From the NCBI GenBank assembly GCA_942490925.1, contig CALNYX010000017.1, positions 62,001 through 126,000 of the forward strand: a DNA stretch of 64,000 nucleotides, written 5' to 3'. The translations under genes and the position numbers were made by a program. The notes beneath the pieces are model-generated. The model did no database searches and had not been told where the DNA came from. It saw nothing but the letters and a program-made list of their open reading frames with translations. The DNA is from CALNYX01 sp942490925. GTDB lineage: Bacteria > Chlamydiota > Chlamydiia > Chlamydiales > JAAKFR01. Positions 40,701-47,315 of the stretch are shown one piece after another (position 1 is the first letter of the stretch; the number at the start of each line of letters is the position of its first letter).

Positions 40701-43383
40701 CATAGTGGAGGCGATGGGTGTAGACTAAAGCTTGATGGTGGTCGCTATTCGCAGAATTATGCATTAACTCATCGAGTGAAGTATCACAGAGTTGTAATGT
40801 TTCTTCAAAAGCGTCATTTTTTGGTAAGAAGTAGACAGCTTCTGTGGCAATACGGATATAAAAGAGAGCAGCCTCGACATCTGGGGTTCCAGGTGGCTGT
40901 AGATCGATGAAATAGTGTAAGCCAGCTTGGACAAACTCAGCTAGGTAATCGACAAGGGCTGGATTACTCTCGAAATGATGGCGAAGCGCATCTTGAGCAA
41001 TTGGTCCATCTTTAAGAGAACACGTTTTGAAAAACTGTAGCCAGAAGTAGGTACGGTGTTTTGTCTCCTTAAGAAGAGCAGGGTTTAGGTGGAAGTTCTC
41101 TAAGAGCTGCAAGGGTTGAAGCGCTCTCTCGCTTCCTGTCAATGCGATTTCACGTGTGATCAAGTCATCGAAACAACGAAGTTTTGTTTTATTATGCTTT
41201 TGCAAGCAGTCAAATTCACGCAGTTGTTGACCAGGAGTTAATAGGCGATTAAAGTTAGCACTTTGTCTGATGCTGCCTAAACCTTCACTATTTGAATACC
41301 ATGATGGCCAAATTCTTGATAAAGCGCTTCCCTGTCTACCTCTCAAATTCAGGTGAAATGTTGGTTGAACAACAAGCTTTGAACTCTTCTGCTCCGGATC
41401 TTCAATTTCTCGAGGGATTTCTTCAGGAGGAGCTTTAGGCTTTTGATAAAATGAGTGTGCAATGCTAACATACATCAAATTCATAAGAAGACAGCTGCGT
41501 TGCAGCCTTTGAAACCACTTGAAATTCTCAGGAAAGTTCTCTTCTTTCCCCTCACTAATCACAGCAATTGCTACCATGTCGTCTTTTAATCTCTTGAACA
41601 CCGAAATGGGGTACCGCTCCCTTCCCTTTCCTGTAAAATGCTTTGCAAGCTCTGGGTCCTGACCCAAAATCTGATCGTATAACTTGATCTCTGTTTCATC
41701 AGACTTAGCTCGTTCGGCGCTAGACTCAATCTCTAATTTTTTCAGAGATGAGAAAAGCGGCTTTTTTCCTGTTTCAGTACTCAAGTAACCAGATAAACGA
41801 TCTATATGCACAAGTTGGTCTGCATCAATCACTTGAAAAAAAGGATTTTCCGCAAGTTCTGTCCAGGGATTATTTGCGCAAAACCCCTCAAAGAATGAGG
41901 GTCTAATACGCTTTGCAATTTCAAAGAGGTGCACAAAAAGCGTGTGAGCAATTGCAAGCTCGATGGGGGCGAGGTTTGCTTCAAAGGCAACACTATACTG
42001 CTGATAACAGTAGAGGAGTTGAAAGAGCGCTTTGATCGTCTGCTCTTTTTCGGTAATACGATCCCAGAAACTAGATTCAAGAGGCAATTGCATGACAAAA
42101 TGAGAAATCATCTCTAGCCCAGCTTCACGCGCATCATATTTTTTACAATATTTAGTTGCTAATTTTTCGAGTTTGGTGAGTTGATCGACTAAGTCTTCAG
42201 CTCTTGGAAACTCTCTAAACTGTGGAGGTGTGCATGTTGGCTGATCTCTTTGTTCAGGCTCTTGTATGACGCGAGCTTCAAAAATCCCGTTCAACTTTTC
42301 ATTAGGTTCTACTTTGGGTTCAGCCCCATTAAGAAGCGCAGATCGTAGCTGTCTCCTTGTATTTCCAACGGAGATGGGAAGAGAGAAGAGCTTTTTTGCA
42401 CGTGCAATCAATTCAAGAGCAAGCTCTGCATCTTCTAGTGAAATGAGCTGAGGCTCTTTTTTATTCACCTCTTTGGCAAATACATCGACCGCTCCTAAGA
42501 CCATTTGCTTATTGAAATCAGCCGGTTTTCCAACGATATGTGCCAATGCGGCAAGTCTAATATGAAAATGAAGCTGTTTGTAACAACTAGACCCAAGTTT
42601 ATAGTGGAGATAAGCAAGAAACCCTTTCCACGCACAGGTCCCGCTTCGTTGAGGAGTGATGAACATCGCGCCTTGTTCGTACACCTTGTAGTATTGCCAA
42701 AGGTTACGCAAAGGCCCTTCGTAAATAGCCGAAGCCCTAAAGTCGTCGGGTTGTTTTTGAATCTTCAAGATTAATAGCGAGCGGATCCATGCTCCAGTGT
42801 CTGCTGGAAGAATAAGCTTTTTGGGGACATTAGAAAAGCAGACATAGGGAGAGTAGCGCGTTTTTTTCTCATCCAGTTCAGAGAGGTGATACTCGCTAAT
42901 TCCTTCTCCAGTATTGAATACCATGACTTGATACTCGCCATGCCGATTCACTGAAATTTCCATCAACATTGCATGCCCTGCATTACTCGTAGTCCACCCA
43001 AAAGGGATTAAAAGAGGCTCATCTGGCTTCATCTTCCGTATAGTTTCAGCATATCTTTCAGAGAGTTCTTCAGTAGATGAAAGCAGTGCAAGTTCTAGTA
43101 GCCTGGTCGAAAAGGGATCCATTTTGCAAAGCTCTTTGTGAGCTGCTTCAGAAATACGCCCTTTTAGAATAGGAGCGAGAGAGGCTAAAAAATGGCTCGA
43201 TGAAAAAGGGGAAATCCCTTCATATTCTGTCCCCTTGATAGCAGTATCAAGAAAGATATGTGCTAGCAGCTTACCGTCTATGCTAAGGGAGGCAGTTTGA
43301 GTTTCGAACTCAGGGGATTTTGCACTTCGAGGCCGATGCTCTGTCTCAACATGTGGAATGTATGGATTTACAGGACTAGACAT
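31756..43383 (-). CDS. Giant 3875-aa protein: protease-like N-terminus, DUF3638/SF2-like NTPase core, repeats, two C-terminal TM helices
   Basis: Reading from the N-terminus: residues about 120-260 hold G-H137-A-M-L, F-N157-T-G-E-G, H166 and Q245-R-S-G-T-C250-A-W, which look like the His and Cys sites of a papain-like peptidase (inference). Near 1865-1870 is M-G-S-G-K-T (Walker A), D1999-E-I-D a Walker B-like box, then Q2469-T-T-G-T-D-I-P and Q2498-T-T-M-R-L-R, like helicase motifs V and VI. This resembles DUF3638/DUF3645 proteins known from eukaryotes and some bacteria. Residues about 2970-3790 are short Leu-rich repeats, near-identical at 3510-3760. Two hydrophobic helices (about 3804-3826 and 3841-3860) and a basic tail end the protein. 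No signal peptide. It lies between gcsH and nqrE, adjacent in Chlamydia. No Shine-Dalgarno is seen, and the 73-base gap to nqrE is very AT-rich. A secreted effector or inclusion-membrane protein is possible. Confidence 0.75.
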   Translation of the reverse strand: MSSPVNPYIPHVETEHRPRSAKSPEFETQTASLSIDGKLLAHIFLDTAIKGTEYEGISPFSSSHFLASLAPILKGRISEAAHKELCKMDPFSTRLLELALLSSTEELSERYAETIRKMKPDEPLLIPFGWTTSNAGHAMLMEISVNRHGEYQVMVFNTGEGISEYHLSELDEKKTRYSPYVCFSNVPKKLILPADTGAWIRSLLILKIQKQPDDFRASAIYEGPLRNLWQYYKVYEQGAMFITPQRSGTCAWKGFLAYLHYKLGSSCYKQLHFHIRLAALAHIVGKPADFNKQMVLGAVDVFAKEVNKKEPQLISLEDAELALELIARAKKLFSLPISVGNTRRQLRSALLNGAEPKVEPNEKLNGIFEARVIQEPEQRDQPTCTPPQFREFPRAEDLVDQLTKLEKLATKYCKKYDAREAGLEMISHFVMQLPLESSFWDRITEKEQTIKALFQLLYCYQQYSVAFEANLAPIELAIAHTLFVHLFEIAKRIRPSFFEGFCANNPWTELAENPFFQVIDADQLVHIDRLSGYLSTETGKKPLFSSLKKLEIESSAERAKSDETEIKLYDQILGQDPELAKHFTGKGRERYPISVFKRLKDDMVAIAVISEGKEENFPENFKWFQRLQRSCLLMNLMYVSIAHSFYQKPKAPPEEIPREIEDPEQKSSKLVVQPTFHLNLRGRQGSALSRIWPSWYSNSEGLGSIRQSANFNRLLTPGQQLREFDCLQKHNKTKLRCFDDLITREIALTGSERALQPLQLLENFHLNPALLKETKHRTYFWLQFFKTCSLKDGPIAQDALRHHFESNPALVDYLAEFVQAGLHYFIDLQPPGTPDVEAALFYIRIATEAVYFLPKNDAFEETLQLCDTSLDELMHNSANSDHHQALVYTHRLHYELMRHTDDSPLEQLVVSWFGMLSFQSDPDKRHLYLEKLLRTRMRPLLTKWESDDTFSWSPLANAVCSQLGLSMRIPKEAIWMKTPGRLHLEYDKWQLNLLTGQLFEEKQKLSRGTPDLELGNPIYNLLFGSQRFTFFSKGGHYYTFDHPKHGQMRILNPKSLSNSIQLYRDGQWHHYIPRDYIPRFTAGSIPFTLSRAPYFHWIRLDKQQFVISTEDDWKTTVATIDQSEPGYLRLGKHFVTAWEEMEYQDLSCLDCSLCIEVYHRSSDHILEKLVLPRCFSIDGKVLTFHKTSEGICWGGDNRYFLDQEKPSHFLPIDQYITLTERTTKKQKVLIIAEALDPKQSRPFSTEAALLQAENYRALQVEKRIYLEFDFENEQMIPQNTAGVIFLAYLRIHERKFEEAHMLLERISQIDALSALDFRLLDFITAYPSLHQHNAPIPIALALKAFSIALSKQLQTDLEWTSGGHTQLYEFYTRYLNMESSVPHALTLPREVEKMLITFFRRVTKSETLFSQRAAALSLKSSERREDSERSVSLAPPFQIHDYYNITHNIYLPPFTELIEKELKKEPFDFEKHLKEVNSVNSSLVFWKCWEYALKGTKEQKAWVECFANNQIGYQKTSGISSDSWFLVLYAIHYSDKLPGPMFPPVSESYWESSQSRLWLQKDVIKPFSRKAIKPPQMQPIRIGIDRQSEIKRRPPPTREQPNLNACIEDTDKFFTGALQYFVEATPVRISDNPLPSGLEEITFPEEYSQAVNKEMALVQDDYELGTRQLKEKTYYTLEDPPALIEQFETKRGQLDREISELEVEVLEKANQLPADRAARAHRELELSSGKIKLLTIWDLEKLFLSKDKKLFLEANPALNPSEIYKLMGKWEILQINMRRVCQAQEWAVKIQACNTTHEHVEMRKLYCGKIIEILKINLNDFSDEQRSNYLVFTRASQKHPRVDQRESLSKLSPIAKNPCILARTMGSGKTAVIAPLWAWRTAQMGKLPVFCVDSSQYSTVANALKTSQRTCFGQKVFTIQYSREQLSNERLGWILGELEESLAQKKLLIICPEMVQLFDLERSITARSLKISDKHMNTRLRRLNKILEIFKSRAAALGDEIDSLLRSDKEVTLPIGETLQIIPEKVALTRTIFEILCSKELKIDGKSLYDYLALQQKEQTHLNEEDWKRITPVVARHLAETSRLLKLKDNRELHEAFVKFVCNEPINPSEDFWIRVEQLHASEDSADKMAAELICLVKHLFQDLLPLAFRQTGGRNFGRFKPQPGRRETPGMVIPYLAADTPGQTEFAYHYEALVKHLMLAVQEGVEASQVLHVAEKFESLAHAQMQISDEKFHDTAEAKLFKKLTGVDLIDVRDPVKLTQATATVNTSLDNRLAFEAETANIYATYHAARLSSTAQSFVSLFGEISGMTGTDWNHESYPPNLADNVLPDTGSQGRILKCMMERKTETTSVTLDPADLTKELESFYDRDENRFADGIFDAAALFSKRGLTNREIATHILTFLQTHRCKQRAVLFFDKPEGSTQANQFTALILNDDAVDYKPIEDTSALELRKVGLHSPEQYVVFLPERQTTGTDIPMSLLAKAYMTFDETMTLRSLLQTTMRLRDFLNRQRIHFILSPTLKQQIPEGMNVVDFIIRTAIVNEARSKADSQLRAYKQMINEVFKIQYREHLTARNTGELLTITSVYDDLIFPKNGDDLYRQCFGNAERITTFESLKIYANQMLKRFRQALKNHHPNAPQGDFDIIKDNIEAILKRARRYQNGFVTFVQQIKDKRVDAHADLQAEMLQQRETQLETTQKAEHEMSKEMEKNLSLLQRQKAASGRDEIEWYNDTDAIAKIVECFPDKYTKTLKESIEKTRTDCGRYYSRFAQIFTSKISATHNFLLATKELLPLFHSHYRPASQILAFQRADDTFAFLLLSVREAKAIAEQLQQAYKKQNLLNVWLMTPSTKLYASNPEPLPLENSSLRHGLVELNFFAGRITPLQSLKLMTEAEMWLEGGQATAKKDFLIMRFQEHFEERSRLYKSSLLTTSSTQPRSIVTVARAELLNAQIINPAEIQAVTDEKTIFRFNERQVPHVLPAQVAHVKPALIRFLVTKDQIQAVPPDRIAKLSRQQMNCVSVEQAPFVEATACIRNIPIETLKSIEIMPRENWIHNLSGAQVAAIPSRDWVASVHPELLYALPENLLEAVTPQMLNGVSKEGLNKLPDTLLEKVPARLKDLLDDRIGQINTPALVPHIQRVDALSPSLAQYIPDDQLALLTNEDIIAQLPDEKLHYLSPSAIPRKRINAVTDTNVAIALYERDNNLVDFMQPALIFALHQAGKPVADFIKKSEDKEWCELLPADQCEELLNERLIPRLSLDKVKALGRKFRHLSKVQLNQLLDESFDFRDKPIKDVQLKSDHINTLSPQSARRLLTVRPDQLPNCNDPELFPLLSPDERANVDSKMLYQMSKAEHFALITPDQLRKINPNHAHNLTAEQHKQLTKEQIRSISSEEALQSLTEEQLPFIDPQVVPKLARAQFAQLPPQFICDLAEAAALQALPDEQLAHINPNLAYRLTPQQYKALKPQQIWAIDSREALRAIPDTQLPHINPNYLYHLTHTHKLRLRPAQIGQIDSPLTFQFLFDIHLAHINVNQAHNLSVEQRRQLTPAQIGQIDAQEALQALPNAQLAHINVNLAHRLTVEQRDRLSQQQIGQIDAQEALQALSNAQLAHINVNLAHRLTVEQRDHLSQQQIGQIDAQEALQALSNAQLAHINVNLAYRLTVEQRDRLSQQQIGQIDAQEALQALSNAQLVHVNVNLAHRLTDEQRDRLSQQQIGQIDAQEALQVLTDAQLAHINVNQAHNLSNAQRRQLTPAQIGLINVQEALQALTNAQLIHTKPNTLPLLGPEQRQKIQILGCHANSRNLKITLIAVSSLGGVALIFGALMFAGSTSWSQVIVHKLSQGAIIGITASGGGLIIICLTIEASRRRKLSKLEKLD
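32108..32846. repeat. In-frame 123-bp tandem repeats within the giant gene
   Basis: The marker GCATCGATCTGTCCAATTTG (or a close form) recurs at 32231, 32354, 32477, 32600 and 32723, each step exactly 123 bases. Each unit encodes 41 residues with I-D-A-Q-E-A-L-Q-A-L, A-H-I-N-V-N-L-A and R-D-R-L-S-Q-Q-Q-I-G-Q. The central units differ by only a few bases; the outer ones are more diverged, and related degenerate units extend toward the N-terminus. Confidence 0.9.
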
Positions 43384-43456
43384 CAGTTTTCTTTTTTTAA
43401 AGAAGAACTATATCATTATTCTAATTAATTAAATATATTAAAAATTAACTATATGC

Positions 43457-44191
43457 CTATTGGGCATTGCTAAAGGCAATGGGAGTTTCAGCAGAGTCTC
43501 GAATTGGAGAATCTTCTTGAATCGGCAGGTCTTGGCCACTGGGACGGGCCAGATCAATCCCGAGTAGGCCCATGAAGGCCATGGCCATGAGGCCTGTCAT
43601 AATAAAGGTGATTCCCATCCCCCTGAGACCAGGCGGGATGTTGGAGTAGGTGAGCTTTTCGCGAATGGCCGCAATCAGCGCAATGGCAATCCACCAGCCG
43701 AGTCCCGCTCCAAAGGAGAAGACGAGGTTCGGGATCATGGGATATTCTCGGGTGACTCCAAAGAGCACACCACCAAGAATGGCGCAGTTCACAGTAATCA
43801 GGGGAAGGAACATGCCTAGCGAGTGGTAGAGCGCTGGGGCAAACCGTTCAATCACAATCTCAAGCACTTGGACAAAGGCGGCAATCACGGAGATAAAGAC
43901 GATCAGCTCGAGGAAGCTCAGATCGATCTGCGCGCCATCAATTCCGATGAAGCTAAGCCATTTCAGTGCCCCTTTACCAGTGATGAATTGGTTTACAAAC
44001 CAGTTCAAGGCGCCAGCAGCTGTCAGTACAACGGTGACTGCCATGCCAAGGCCGTTGGCAGTTGGGACGCGGTTGGAGCAGGCGAGATAACTGCACATTC
44101 CCAAAAAGTAGGAGAGCAAAATATTTTGGATGAAGACCGACTGAATGAGTAGGCCGAGAAGATTGAGTGGTGTGTAATCTCCCATCCACAT
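43457..44191 (-). CDS. nqrE: Na+-translocating NADH:quinone reductase subunit E
   Basis: Integral membrane subunit with six predicted helices. The opening (L-L-I-Q-S-V-F-I-Q-N-I-L-L-S-Y-F-L-G-M-C) and the later V-N-C-A-I-L-G-G-V-L-F-G are NqrE marks; the paired half-channels each supply a cysteine for the iron site. The length of 244 aa includes an acidic C-terminal tail beyond the usual end. It starts 2 bases after nqrD. CT281 counterpart. Confidence 0.94.
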   Translation of the reverse strand: MWMGDYTPLNLLGLLIQSVFIQNILLSYFLGMCSYLACSNRVPTANGLGMAVTVVLTAAGALNWFVNQFITGKGALKWLSFIGIDGAQIDLSFLELIVFISVIAAFVQVLEIVIERFAPALYHSLGMFLPLITVNCAILGGVLFGVTREYPMIPNLVFSFGAGLGWWIAIALIAAIREKLTYSNIPPGLRGMGITFIMTGLMAMAFMGLLGIDLARPSGQDLPIQEDSPIRDSAETPIAFSNAQ

Positions 44192-44193
44192 AG

Positions 44194-44835
44194 TTACGCC
44201 TGGGTTTCGGGTTTGGTGATAATATTAGCGATCCAAATGAAAAAGCCAATGATGAAAAAGGCGGCTGGTGCAAGGACCATGATCCCGAAGTTTTGGTAGG
44301 CTTGTGGATGCTCAGCTGTCGCATACCAAGAGAGGGGAATGATCTGAAAGCCAAAGAGTTGTCCAAAGCCAAAAAATTCACGCAGGCCTGCAACACAAAA
44401 GAGGATCCATGCATACCCAAGGCCAGCAGCTAAGCCATCGAGAAAGGCTGGAATGGCTGGAATATTGCGCGCCATACTTTCTGTACGTCCCATGACGATA
44501 CAGTTGGTAATGATCAATCCAACGAAGACTGAAAGGGTTTTAGAGATATTGAAAAAGTAGGCTCGCAAAAATTGATCGACGATGATGACAAAAGAAGAGA
44601 TGATGGCAAGTTGTGTGATCATCCGCACGCTGTCTGGTGTGAACTTCCTTAGAAGCGAAACAAAAAAGCAGGAGAAGGCTGTGACAAAGCTCACGGCGAT
44701 GCCCATGGTGATTGCTGTTGTCAAGGTGGTGGTTACAGCTAAGGCAGAACAAATTCCTAGAATTGCAACGAGGATCTGGTTATTTTTCCAAAGAGGTTCG
44801 ACAAAGTAGTAACTAAGCGGCGGCTTTAGTGTCAT
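44194..44835 (-). CDS. nqrD: Na+-translocating NADH:quinone reductase subunit D
   Basis: Membrane subunit homologous to NqrE, with inverted topology. I-T-N-C-I-V-M-G-R and G-L-G-Y-A-W-I-L are characteristic. A perfect A-G-G-A-G-G lies 8 bases before the ATG. The length is 213 aa. It overlaps the nqrC end by 23 bases. Confidence 0.94.
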   Translation of the reverse strand: MTLKPPLSYYFVEPLWKNNQILVAILGICSALAVTTTLTTAITMGIAVSFVTAFSCFFVSLLRKFTPDSVRMITQLAIISSFVIIVDQFLRAYFFNISKTLSVFVGLIITNCIVMGRTESMARNIPAIPAFLDGLAAGLGYAWILFCVAGLREFFGFGQLFGFQIIPLSWYATAEHPQAYQNFGIMVLAPAAFFIIGFFIWIANIITKPETQA

Positions 44836-45754
44836 CTTTTTTTCCTCCTAAGTCGTGCAGTTTGATCAAAAAGTTACGGTAGGGCGTCAATGAATCTTGA
44901 TAGGCAGAAGTCACGCCATCACCGGTGAGTGTCGCTCCTGAGATGCCATCGACAGCGCTCTTTGACTTAGGCGCTGAGCCGTAGACATCTTTCACCTTTC
45001 CTTTCACGACAATGATACCGATTTGGGCACTCTTAAAATCTGTTTTTCCATCTGCTTGCTCGTGGAAAATCAGTTTTCCTTCAAACTGGTTTTGCCACCA
45101 ACTCTCTGTGATGTTGGCGCCAAGTCCAGGTGTTTCTCCATGGTCATACCAGGTGGTTCCCACAACCGTGTCACCATTTGGTTCAATCGCAATGTAGCCG
45201 TAAACAGGCGCCCAAAGACCAAAACCTGAAACGGGGATGACAAAGAGCTCAGCTTTGCTCAAATCTTTTGCAATGGCCTCGGCATCGATATCGCCAGCCT
45301 CTTTGGTATTGGGAAGGATGGCGTAGAAGAGTTTTAGAGGGAGGTTGGCATACCCTTTCTTCTTGTTGTTGGCCAAGTATTCTGGAAGGGTAATATCTTT
45401 CTCTTTGAGTGTGTAGACAGCCCCAGCTTTATCAGTCAACAGGGGGCGAATGCGCAACGCTGAAATCTCTTTGATCTGTTCATCAGTCGCTTTTGGAGCA
45501 GCAGGATCTTCAACGAGAATCTTTTGAGCCTCATCAAACTTAGCGAGTTTACCCTCGAGTTCAAAATAGCCTTGGTGGTCCAGAATTTTAGCTGAGATGA
45601 GCATCTGCTTGCTCTGATCAAACTCTTTGGCAACCTTTTGTGGAGTACGCAAACCATAGGCGACAACAGCTAAGAGCAAGCCGCAGACAAAGCAGAGAAT
45701 AACCACAAAGATCATCACTTGGAAATCGGAGTACTTTTTAGCTGGCTTTGACAC
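44813..45754 (-). CDS. nqrC: Na+-translocating NADH:quinone reductase subunit C
   Basis: Carries a covalently bound FMN on a periplasmic domain. The FMN threonine is T277 in [10 protein letters not shown]. One membrane helix lies near the N-terminus ([11 protein letters not shown]). I place the start at a GTG (45754) because G-G-A-G-G lies 7 bases upstream; the longer ATG frame runs inside nqrB without a ribosome-binding site. Length 313 aa. It overlaps nqrB by 17 bases. Confidence 0.93.
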   Translation of the reverse strand: MSKPAKKYSDFQVMIFVVILCFVCGLLLAVVAYGLRTPQKVAKEFDQSKQMLISAKILDHQGYFELEGKLAKFDEAQKILVEDPAAPKATDEQIKEISALRIRPLLTDKAGAVYTLKEKDITLPEYLANNKKKGYANLPLKLFYAILPNTKEAGDIDAEAIAKDLSKAELFVIPVSGFGLWAPVYGYIAIEPNGDTVVGTTWYDHGETPGLGANITESWWQNQFEGKLIFHEQADGKTDFKSAQIGIIVVKGKVKDVYGSAPKSKSAVDGISGATLTGDGVTSAYQDSLTPYRNFLIKLHDLGGKKDDTKAAA

Positions 45755-47255
45755 GGCGTACCCTCCGGTAGTTCCGCACAACGTAATAATCGATGAGCGG
45801 AGCAAAAACATTAGCAAAGAGTATGGCGAGCATCACCCCTTCGGGGTATGCAGGGTTGATCACGCGGATCAAGATGGTAATCATCCCAATCATCCCCCCA
45901 TAAATCCACTTCGAAAAATTCATGCCAGGAGAGCTGACGGGATCTGTTGCCATGTAGACAAGTCCAAAGGCAAGTCCACCCATAATCAAGTGGCGATAGG
46001 CTGGCAGTGCAAACTTCGCAGGGTTCCACGCGCCTGAATCAATACCGACATGCTTGGAGAAGAATTCAAAGATGAAAGCTGTGACAAAAGCGCCAATTCC
46101 AAACGCAAGCATCGTGCGCCAAGCACCAACACCAACCAAGATGAGAAAAAGAGCACCAAGTAGGCAAGCAAAGGCGGATGTCTCACCCATACTTCCAGCA
46201 ATATTGCCGAAAAAGAGGTTGCCATCGCTAAATTTGTCAAAGCCATAGAGTGTGTCAGTGTAATTGCTTGCAGCGACATAGTTGCCAGGCAGCAAACCTA
46301 ATCCACCATCTTCAAGTGGGCCAGTCACAAAAGATTGCATCTGCTCGAGTGAAAGATTTCCTAGCTCTGCAGCACCATCGACATTCCATTTGTCAAAATG
46401 CGTTTGAATCGTATCAAACGTCGGCACTTTGGAGCCGAGATGATTGGTCGCAATAGCATCTGCATGGATCCGTTTGATGTCGGGGACAGCGGCGTTGAGT
46501 CCTTGAAGAGCTGTCGCTTGACTGTACCCGTCCACTTCAGTGAGGTGCGCTGCAGTGTTGATGGTTTGCAAACTTTGTTGGACAGATGTTTGATTCGTGC
46601 CGACCCAAATATCTCCAGACATATTGCCCGGGAAGGTAAAGAAGAGAAAGGCCCTGGCGGTGAGCGCTGGATTGAGGATATTCATTCCTGTGCCGCCAAA
46701 GAGTTCTTTGCCGATAATGACTCCGAAGGCGACGCCGACAGCGACCATCCAGTAGGGGATTGTTGGCGGGAGTACAAGGGGATAGAGCATTCCGGTGACC
46801 AAAAAGCCTTCGGCAATTTCATGCCCGCGGATGGTGGCAATAAGTCCTTCACAAAGGAGCCCAACACCATAGCTGATGAGGAGTACAGGGAGAAAAGCGC
46901 CGAGGCCTTCAGAGACAACGGTTCCAAAATGGGCAAATGTGAAATTGAAATAGCCAGTAATAGAGGTTGAGGCGGCTAGATATTCGCGCATTATCTGATC
47001 ACTGCCGCTGATATAGACCATTTTTTGCACACCAGTATTCCAAATGGCCATTAAAATGGCGGGCAGCAATGCAAAGATGACAAGAACCATCCACCGTTTA
47101 ATATCGACGGCGTCACGAATAAATGGACGCACTTTGACATTGATAGGTGGTTCATACAGAAAGGTATCAAGCGCCGAAACTAGAGGGCGCATTTTGTGCA
47201 GAGGTTTCCCTTTCTCAAAGAAAGAGAGCTGATAGTCTAAAAAACGTCGTAGCAT
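45738..47255 (-). CDS. nqrB: Na+-translocating NADH:quinone reductase subunit B
   Basis: Largest membrane subunit, with riboflavin and a covalent FMN. G-K-P-L-H-K-M-R-P near the N-terminus is typical; the probable FMN threonine is T248 in D-G-Y-S-Q-A-T-A-L. Many helices follow, with the M-A-T-D-P-V-S-S-P motif late. The start at 47255 (M-L-R-R-F-L-D-Y) is by family likeness, since no ribosome-binding site decides it. At 505 aa it is long, because of a loop before the FMN site. nqrA and nqrF are not in the window. Confidence 0.93.
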   Translation of the reverse strand: MLRRFLDYQLSFFEKGKPLHKMRPLVSALDTFLYEPPINVKVRPFIRDAVDIKRWMVLVIFALLPAILMAIWNTGVQKMVYISGSDQIMREYLAASTSITGYFNFTFAHFGTVVSEGLGAFLPVLLISYGVGLLCEGLIATIRGHEIAEGFLVTGMLYPLVLPPTIPYWMVAVGVAFGVIIGKELFGGTGMNILNPALTARAFLFFTFPGNMSGDIWVGTNQTSVQQSLQTINTAAHLTEVDGYSQATALQGLNAAVPDIKRIHADAIATNHLGSKVPTFDTIQTHFDKWNVDGAAELGNLSLEQMQSFVTGPLEDGGLGLLPGNYVAASNYTDTLYGFDKFSDGNLFFGNIAGSMGETSAFACLLGALFLILVGVGAWRTMLAFGIGAFVTAFIFEFFSKHVGIDSGAWNPAKFALPAYRHLIMGGLAFGLVYMATDPVSSPGMNFSKWIYGGMIGMITILIRVINPAYPEGVMLAILFANVFAPLIDYYVVRNYRRVRRVKAS

Positions 47256-47315
47256 TGCAGGTGGAATGTAGCAAATTTTTCTCAAAAAGAGAAGAGAAAA
47301 ACCACATCTTCATCT

